NCBI GenBank assembly: GCA_026873275.1
Contig: JANTUC010000006.1
Coordinates: forward strand, 1,674,001-1,738,000
Direction: 5' to 3'
Origin: Pseudopithomyces maydicus
Taxonomy: Eukaryota > Ascomycota > Dothideomycetes > Pleosporales > Didymosphaeriaceae
Length of the DNA: 64,000 nucleotides
The translations under genes and the position numbers were made by a program. The notes beneath the pieces were generated by a model that saw nothing but the letters and a program-made list of their open reading frames with translations, had not been told where the DNA came from and searched no databases. Below are positions 57,201-64,000 of this stretch, piece by piece (position 1 is the first letter of the stretch; each line of letters begins with the position of its first letter).

Positions 57201-60004
57201 GTTATGTTTGAGCAAGCTCCTGACACGTCAACTTCGAGCATTAGTACAGTCTATGCTGAAATAACGCAAATTTACCTATTGAGATGCAGTTTGAAGCACA
57301 ATGTGAAGTATGTGTGTGATGAGTATAGAGCTTGGGTGATGGAGAGATTAGAGTCGAGAATTACGTCTTGAGCAACAATAAGAGAGATAAGTCTGAACGC
57401 ACAGGTAAGAGAGAAGAGTGAGAAAAAAGTCATCTTCATATTGAATCACCTCAAAGTGAAAGTCACCGGGCAAACGCGCGAGGAGCGAGGAGCTCGTGGC
57501 ATGTGTCCTCATCAGGAAGCGGCGTAGCTGCGATGGCGAAGATACAGCCACAAGCCATACATCCCAACCGTCCATTTACCATGTGGAATGCCGGGTTAGA
57601 TTATTGTAGGACTAAATGTGGGATCATGGTAGAATCGAATGTCAGCGGGGCGTGGTCACATTGTAACGCTCAGCTGATGCTTCAATAACCATGTCCAAAG
57701 CTTGGACAAGGATTGTAAGATCCCTCCAATTCGCCGTCACCTCGCACTCTGCGTGAGTGATTACCCCCGAAGAACTGATCATTTCACTTCTACAGCAGAC
57801 ATATCTCAATTAGATGGACTTTAGGTGGTGAATTTCGATGCGAGCCCTACGCCTTGCCTAGATGATTTTGCCATGAAGCTTGCCTCGAACAATTATTGAC
57901 ATGTTGTTAGTTTTGCTGTGAGTCCTTGGCGATCACGATCCCATGATATTACCGTGCGTTTTCTTAACAGGCGAGCCTTCGACCTACCTGCATGCAGGTA
58001 ATGGTAGTGGTAGTCCCTGTAGTCCCTGTAGAACGAAAGAAGGGCGGGACGCCTAGCTCTGAGGATTGTTCATCTTCCAATGCTGAAACATGCGGAGGAA
58101 TGAATTGTTGAGAATGAAGGCGATCTACTTACGTAAGTCACAGAACGCTTCTCGCGATAACTTTAAAGCGGAGCTTTTTTCATGTTCCACGATATAGGGG
58201 AAAGCGCAGGATCCGTCATCCCCATAGAGATGTTACACAAACCATCAGGTGTTGCGTATGCAAAGATAAGCCCAAACGACCCTTCACCATGCTTAGCTAT
58301 CCATAAAAGGTTGGCAACAAACTATAATCGACAGCATAGTCAATACAGATTGCCTCTTCTTCTTCATATAGAGAGGAGGTTTTTATAGAATTTGGTAGTA
58401 GTTCCAATTGAGATGGATGTAAGGTATGCAAGGCTCGGAGCTGAAATTCCATTCGGTCTACGAAGTGCCACCAACTCGTAGCCATAGCAAGCTGCCTAAC
58501 AAAGAATAAGGTGTGCAGGTTCGCCAGGCAAGAGGTCATACATCTGAAACGCTGAATTCCCAATTTTGGGCATTAAAACGAAGTGCTTACGAAGCAATAA
58601 GCAATTGTTCTTACATAGCGACATATGCACCAAAGCCATATTGATGAGGATTATCGATGATGTCGATATAGATTTTGAACAGCCATGCAGTTCGACGCTT
58701 GAAGCCGAAGGCGCAAATGCGAATCTAACGAACTACAATTCCACTAGTTTATCTGGCGAGCGTCGTGTCGTGATGACTGGATGGTGAAAAAGCAAGGTTT
58801 CAGGTTTTGAGGCTACAGCTCGTGTTCGTCAGCCACGGCCCTTTCTTAGCCGATCTGACAACGAGGCCAATGCCCATTGCCTGCTCTCGAAGATTGGCCC
58901 CCGAAAGTGACCGCCTATCATTGGAGCCTGAATGAGAGAAGGAATATTCGTACAGTAGGAGCTTGGTTCGTGTTCTAGGTCGAGACACTGCAAAAAGGTA
59001 CTTGGGAGCTGGCAATCTATGGTAGTAATTAAGTAATAAGAACCCGAACATGCAGGTGCACATGCGCACACGAAAGCAGACTGCGGGAGGAAGGAATGCA
59101 TCCAGGTTCGGCGCCTCATAAAGCAAACTAGTTTTCTCCGAACGCTGATTTGATGCCTGGCTGCAGCCGGAACCGAGTCGCGACCGGTGAGCCGCCGTAG
59201 TGAGGCGACGGAAGTGCGCGGCTTGCCGAATGTCAGGCCAGATGGAACAGAGACAAAGGAGACAGATCACACGCATAAGTAGGTCTTCAGTGGCCTTTGG
59301 AGAGACACGGGGTCTATATGTGATACGGTGCTATCCAAGGTTGTCCTTGATACACAAGTGTGGGACGGTGATGCTGGAAATAGTCGAATGCGCTAGTGTT
59401 CCGAAATATAGATGACCAAGCACTGGTAACAAGAAATCGAGTTGACTTTCCGAGATAATAGAAGTAGCAATTGTGCTGCGCAGATTGCGTTTCTATAGAT
59501 GACTACAGCTCATCTTTAGTGTCGTGCAGGCAAGGTGTTTGTTTTTTCACCTGTCGTAGCCAACCGAGCTAAGGGCCTTCCAGCTGTACTCGCAAAGGCT
59601 TTGAGTGGGCGATTGAAGCTGCAGCCACGGCTTGAAGTAGCGAGCTGACGCCTATTGGATTATCAGCTCAGCCTGAGAGATGGTCCATGCGAGGCTTCGA
59701 GGCTGAGTTCAGCCCGCCGTCAGCCTCGAACGTGCACAACCTAACCGTAAAATTCGCAACTTCAAGGCAGACGTTATCTTGCGCTGCCTCGTCTACACTG
59801 ATCAACCGACCCTGAAACGTTCTTGACAGGCTCCGGTTATCCGGCCGACCTTAACTCACAATTAATTCCCCGGTATCATTCGCCGCGAGCATCCGCTGGG
59901 GTCGGAATAGTGGGCCCCACCTCACCTGTACAGAGAGCCTCTCTCAATCTGAAGCCAGCTGAAAACCTACTTTCTTGCCCAAGTGTGTGGATCAAGAGCA
60001 GCGT
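57201..60004. other. Long gene-poor stretch (2.8 kb)
   Basis: Peroxygenase promoter and unassigned DNA. Only short ORFs without family likeness. A short GTAGTCCCT duplication lies at about 58010-58030. Confidence 0.45.
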
Positions 60005-60906
60005 ATGCCCCCGACTAGACGCAAAAGCAAGATGAAAGACGACGTGCTCACCAGTACCCTGGGAGAGTCCGGAGATCCGGGAGCACCGCCTAAGGAATCT
60101 ATTGTGACAGCTCCGATTGTTGACAGCGCGACCACTTCACCAACCTTTCCAAGTCCGGGGAAATCCCAGCCGCGGAAGATACTGCGCCTCAAATGCCCGA
60201 CCTGTAACGATTATCCAGACGGATTTCGAAGTGAACATGAGCTTCGCCGGTAAGTAAGGTCTAGCTGTGGGACTATCTATACGTTTAAATAACGAAACCA
60301 AAATGGTAAAAGGACTATGGAGGAATACACTCTGGCAGCTGAGTGCTTAATAGATAATCACGTACCTTGGGGATGTAAAAATATATGGCTGACCATGTTA
60401 AAGACATACAAATCGGGTGCACAGGAAAGCGCGCAAGGTGTGGATAACCATCGACACCTCCCCGGATAAAAGCTTCCTTGCAAACTGCAAGGCTTGCCAG
60501 ACAGGGAAGAGATATAACGAGTGCTACAATGCGGCCAGCCATCTTCGAAGAATGCATTTTCATCCTCACAAGGTATGGTCACGGCCAACATTCGAGCCAC
60601 ATATAGCTGAGACGACAGCAGCGGGGCGAAAGAAAGATGAGTGCAGCAGAGGCTCGGAGAGGCGGAAAGCCAGGAGATCTGGATCCGCCCATGGACGTGC
60701 TCAAGGCGAACTGGTTGAGAGAGATCGACGAAGTGGTTGGTGAGACAGACGATTCACCCGAGGAAGGCGAGGCGATGGAACAGACATCCACCCAGTTACA
60801 GGCTGGAGTAACGCAGGCTGATGGAAAGGCTCCGCCGACGCCGACTACGCCATCTACACGAACAATGGCAATCGACAGCATCGTGGACAAAGTCGACGCA
60901 TCGTAG
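60005..60906 (+). CDS. C2H2-like zinc-finger protein with DUF7896-like region
   Basis: Probable nuclear regulator of a fungal-specific kind. Exons 60005-60249, 60404-60572 and 60622-60906, 232 residues. Splicing at 60403 joins EHELRR to HTNRVHRKARKVW and completes a finger: CPTCNDYPDGFRSEHELRRH followed by TNRVH, i.e. two Cys, two His. A second Cys/His set follows: FLANCKACQTGKRYNECYNA and SHLRRMHFHPHK. This finger pair with KVWITIDTSPDKSFL between is what I recall as DUF7896. The last exon has DPPMDVLKANWLREIDEVVG and a Thr/Pro-rich tail. An ATG-less open stretch precedes the start, so a further upstream exon is possible. Family members are often longer. Confidence 0.7.
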
Positions 60907-61920
60907 CTGTTCTTACAGCCGCAAGCCGACCGAGGAAGATAGGACAGCGATTCCGGTGCGATCTGTCGACCACTTGTCCGCATGGACATGGCGCAGCGTC
61001 GTACTACCAAGGCAGATATGTGACCAAAAGGTTCCAGAGTTGCGTACAGCTCGCACCACAATGACAGAAAGCCATGGAGGCTCGACGGGAATCCTAATAC
61101 GGATATATTTGGATTGTCTTCCGGTAGTGGGCATAGGCAAGGCGTTCTCATGGGCGTGGGGTTATAGACTTAGGGGGTGGCATCTGGTGCATCGAGGGAC
61201 GGACACGAGGAATGAAGGTTTGGCCGTGCACGTCTATGTTCTGGGTGTTTTCACAACGTGACGTGTCTTCCCCCTGGGCCATCTCGTACGCGTCCACTTC
61301 GCGTACTGCCTATGTCGTCATTGCAAGCAGCGCAGTACGGTCGAGGCGCCAAGTCCCGTGACGTCCAAGTCGTGTGTTGTCGTGCGTGTCGTGCGTGTCG
61401 TGGGCGGTCGCCACACGCCCGGAGTCGCAAAGGAGGAGAGGGAATGTTGGAATGGGGTGATTCTTGTGACGTGCCATGAGGTGCATTTAAGGGTTGCTCG
61501 TGTCTTGTGCCGTCCATGTCCTTTCGCACGATTGCGGCCCGTGCCCAACGGCTCCTGTGCCTCCTCTGCGCCAGGTGCATTCGCAAATCCTTTGCCGCCA
61601 CGACACGTTTATTTGTGTTGCTGCATACTTCGCCTGCATAGTGCAGCTGCCGTTTCTGGTCCGCTAACCTCCTCATGTCCCGTACCTGCCGTATCCCTCT
61701 GCCCCTACCGACCGAGCTGGACCGTTGCTCCGCCCATACCTAGGTACTGCTGCTGGAACGTGAACATGTCCGTGCAAGCGCTTTGACAGCACACCGATCG
61801 CCACCTCTACACCGATCTCATTCACTGCTGTCTCTGCGCAATATCAAAATACGAAGGCGACACATCTACTACCATAAGAAGAAGACGTCACTGGGCTGGC
61901 ATCAAAGGGATAAATAGAGC
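60907..61920. other. Intergenic
   Basis: No supported ORF. A short (G)TCGTGCGT repeat lies at 61378-61402. Confidence 0.45.
61378..61402. repeat. GTCGTGCGT short tandem repeat
   Basis: Nearly three copies of a 9-bp unit. Confidence 0.7.
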
Positions 61921-62565
61921 ATGGTTGCGTTTGGACCCATGTCCAGGAATGCTGTCAATCTCGGAAGACTATACCAGGACACCCATCGGAGACGGTTGCG
62001 CCTTTTCAACACACATGATGCCGATCTCGGTCGACACACGTTGTTCCATGGAGGCGTCCAACCAGACGCGTCTTTGGGCAATGGTCTCGAACCGGGACAG
62101 ATGGATCTCGAAAAGCGCGAACAGAGTCGATGCGGGCACAGAAGGAAGCTTGAACCGTCTCAAAGTCCAGTGGGCCGGTCGGATATGAAGACTGCGAAGC
62201 TCAGAGCAGCTAACATTGCAGCCAAAGAGCCCGAGATGCAACGGAGGAAGGCGACTCTCCGCCGGAAGCAAGAGCTCGCTGCGCCAAGAAGAAACGCGGT
62301 ACCTTCTCGAAACGTCAATGGCAATGGCAACGGCAACGACAACGAAACGGTTGACGGAAAGGTCGACTCGAGCAGACCTGTTTCGGCATTCGATTCGGAT
62401 TCAAGACGCCCGTTGAATCCATCCTCAGATCCTCAGGCCGCTGGACAGCTACGCGATGCTGTGTCCAGCTACGATGACATCTTGTCGACACACAAAGCTT
62501 CCGAAGAAGTCGACTTGCGTACACGCATCAGGCTCCCCCGGCGGAAGCGGGGAGCGCGTACCTAG
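61921..62565 (+). CDS. Basic hypothetical protein
   Basis: Single ORF of 214 codons with many G/C-ending codons, as in the true genes nearby. Family not recognised. The product is strongly basic: Arg/Lys clusters such as MQRRKATLRRKQELAAPRR, a low-complexity NGNGNGND stretch, and a C-terminal RIRLPRRKRGART. SYDDILSTHKASEEVD is the only segment that looks ordered. No signal peptide or membrane segment. It could be a small nuclear protein or a chance ORF; the neighbours give no clue. Confidence 0.4.
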   Translation: MVAFGPMSRNAVNLGRLYQDTHRRRLRLFNTHDADLGRHTLFHGGVQPDASLGNGLEPGQMDLEKREQSRCGHRRKLEPSQSPVGRSDMKTAKLRAANIAAKEPEMQRRKATLRRKQELAAPRRNAVPSRNVNGNGNGNDNETVDGKVDSSRPVSAFDSDSRRPLNPSSDPQAAGQLRDAVSSYDDILSTHKASEEVDLRTRIRLPRRKRGART

Positions 62566-63188
62566 GTAGTGTCCACATGGGCTGGCTCTCTCTGCAGATG
62601 AGAGACAGGATAGAATAGACCAAACCCCTCATATCTAGTGTCTCACGTCTTTGACGGCTGCGGAGAATGAGAGCTCCCTGGTGCACCAGCGGGTGTGGTT
62701 TGAGCTAGCTGGAAGGAGCATCTTGAGCGGCACACTTTGAATGCCTCTCCCCTCCAGACCCACCCGCCACTACACGCCGCAGACGCGGATGCAGGCCTGC
62801 CAGCCGTGGGTGATTATAAAGTGCCCCGAAGAAGGCGGCCAGAGGGTCACGATGGCCGGCAGAATCCTCCAGGGGCCTACTCTACTTCGCAGCTCGCAGT
62901 CATCGAGAGCACACGTACACGGCGACGGGTGTGGACGTGTTTGGACGTGTTTTCCCCGCAGCGACAGGCCCCGGGCGGCTCCAGTGTCTAGCGAGCAAGC
63001 TACCCCAAACGTCATCACCGACCGCCCAAAACCATCCGACGACGCCCACTCTGCGCGAGAAGTGCCGCCGAGCCTTATCGTAGCCGTACGCTAGCAGCGA
63101 ACGTGTCGCAGACTAGACGGTGGAGCGTTCAGTGGGCGAGAATTAGAATTGTCGTATAAGTGCTCCGCTTCCCACCGCCGCCGCAACC
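62566..63188. other. Intergenic, SSADH promoter
   Basis: No supported ORF. GTATAAG near 63154-63160 lies about 30 bp before the SSADH start codon and may be a TATA element or fall within the leader. Confidence 0.45.
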
Positions 63189-64000
63189 ATGCGTTCCTTT
63201 GCAGCTGCTGCCAGAGCCATTGCGAAACAGCCAGCCTTCAGGATCCCCTCACAGACACGCTCGCTGCCCACGATACTTCGCAGGAGCTACGCAATGGGCC
63301 ATTCGGTGCCGTCGGTGCGTGTGCATCCGCGACGTCGCCGTACGAGCGAGTGCTGACGCGCGGTAGCTCAACGACCAGTCGCTCTTCAAGGAGGCGCAGA
63401 CGTACGTGAACGGAGAATGGATAGGCGCACAGTCCGGCAAGACGTTCGAGGTCCACGGTAACGAGCTCTCCTCTGGCAGCCGACGGCCGCCGCTGACTTG
63501 CACCCAGACCCCGCGACCGGCAAGCTCATAGGCACCCAACCCGAGATGGACCGCGCCGACACGGAAGCTGCCATCGCTGCCGCCGCCGCCGCCTTCCCCG
63601 AGTGGCGCAAGACGACCGGCAGGCAGCGCTCTAAGCTGCTGCGCAAGTGGTACGACCTGATCATGGACAATGCCGACGACATTGCCAAGTTGATCACATG
63701 GGAGAACGGAAAGCCGATGGCCGACGCAAAAGGCGAAGTCACATATGCTGCCAACTTCTTCGAGTGGTTCTCCGAAGAGGCACCCAGAGTATACGGCAAC
63801 ACGATACCTTCGAGCATCGCGGGCAACAGGGTCTTCACCATCAACGAGCCCGTCGGCGTGTGTGGGCTCATCACCCCGTACGCATCTCACCCAGCCCCTG
63901 CTCTGTCCCGCTGACCCAGCTCCAGGTGGAACTTCCCCGCCGCCATGATCACACGCAAGATTGGCCCAGCCCTTGCAGCAGGCTGCACCGTCGTGGCCAA
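63189..64000 (+). CDS. Succinate-semialdehyde dehydrogenase, 3'-truncated by window edge
   Basis: NAD(P)+-dependent oxidation of succinate semialdehyde to succinate, the last step of the GABA shunt. Exons 63189-63314, 63367-63457, 63508-63877 and 63926-64000+; introns 52, 50 and 48 bp. The first 40 residues (MRSFAAAARAIAKQPAFRIP...) are Arg/Ala/Ser-rich without acids and look like a mitochondrial presequence. Then come TYVNGEWIGAQSGKTFEV, DPATGKLIGTQPEMD, ITWENGKPMADAKGEV, and FFEWFSEEAPRVYG, a hallmark of the SSADH subgroup. VCGLITPWNFPAAMITRKIGPALAAGCTVV begins the cofactor-binding half. The catalytic Cys and Glu lie beyond the window. A close relative such as another ALDH cannot be fully excluded, but the SSADH marks are strong. 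Confidence 0.9.

Noticed and set aside
1..64000. CRISPR arrays, insertion sequences, attachment sites or viral genes
   Set aside because: None seen; the intron-rich genes show a eukaryotic nuclear context.

Overview
The window is nuclear DNA of a filamentous ascomycete (Pezizomycotina). The basis is short introns, mostly 41-75 bp, with GT..AG ends and CTAAC/CTGAC-like branch sites; small intergenic gaps between housekeeping genes; and fungal families such as Zn2Cys6 regulators, a Rho3-type GTPase, a DUF2457 protein, a Git3-like GPCR and a heme-thiolate peroxygenase. Gene content looks most like Dothideomycetes, but that is an impression from protein similarity recalled by eye, not a search result.

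Layout. 0-4.4 kb: 3' part of the FACT subunit Pob3, then a Zn2Cys6 transcription factor. 4.4-8.2 kb: a gene-poor stretch. 8.2-14.9 kb: an F-box protein (-), an MFS transporter with a frameshift (+) and mitochondrial elongation factor G (+). 14.9-24.5 kb: a microsatellite-rich spacer, a DUF2457 protein (+) and a PA/RING ubiquitin ligase (-). 24.5-32.7 kb: an aquaporin (+), a secreted SGNH/GDSL esterase (-), a small Cys-rich ORF (-), an AIF/AMID-like flavoprotein (+) and a PhzF-fold enzyme with a second frameshift (+). 32.8-45.5 kb is a housekeeping block: Ipi3 (+), otubain (-), COP9 subunit 2 (-), Rho3 (+) and RPS27 (+). 46.3-50.2 kb: deoxyribose-phosphate aldolase (+) and the head-to-head ribosomal pair RPS9 (-)/RPL21 (+). 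50.2-60 kb is sparse and accessory-looking: a GPCR (+) and a secreted short-type peroxygenase (-). 60-64 kb: a small C2H2/DUF7896-like protein (+), a basic hypothetical ORF (+) and the 5' part of succinate-semialdehyde dehydrogenase (+), cut by the window end.

Functional links. Pob3, Ipi3, RPS9, RPL21, RPS27 and Mef1 serve chromatin transcription, ribosome assembly and translation. The RING ligase, F-box protein, otubain and CSN2 all belong to ubiquitin/Nedd8 control, but they are scattered and do not form a cluster. No secondary-metabolite cluster, transposon ORF, CRISPR array or RNA gene was recognised. Gene models were built by reading splice sites by hand and checking that the phases close; all complete models close in frame except the two frameshifted genes. 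Nothing here amounts to a new multi-gene system. The best leads are the two G-run frameshifts, the compact RPS9/RPL21 bidirectional promoter, an altered catalytic loop in the otubain, and several unrecognised ORFs.
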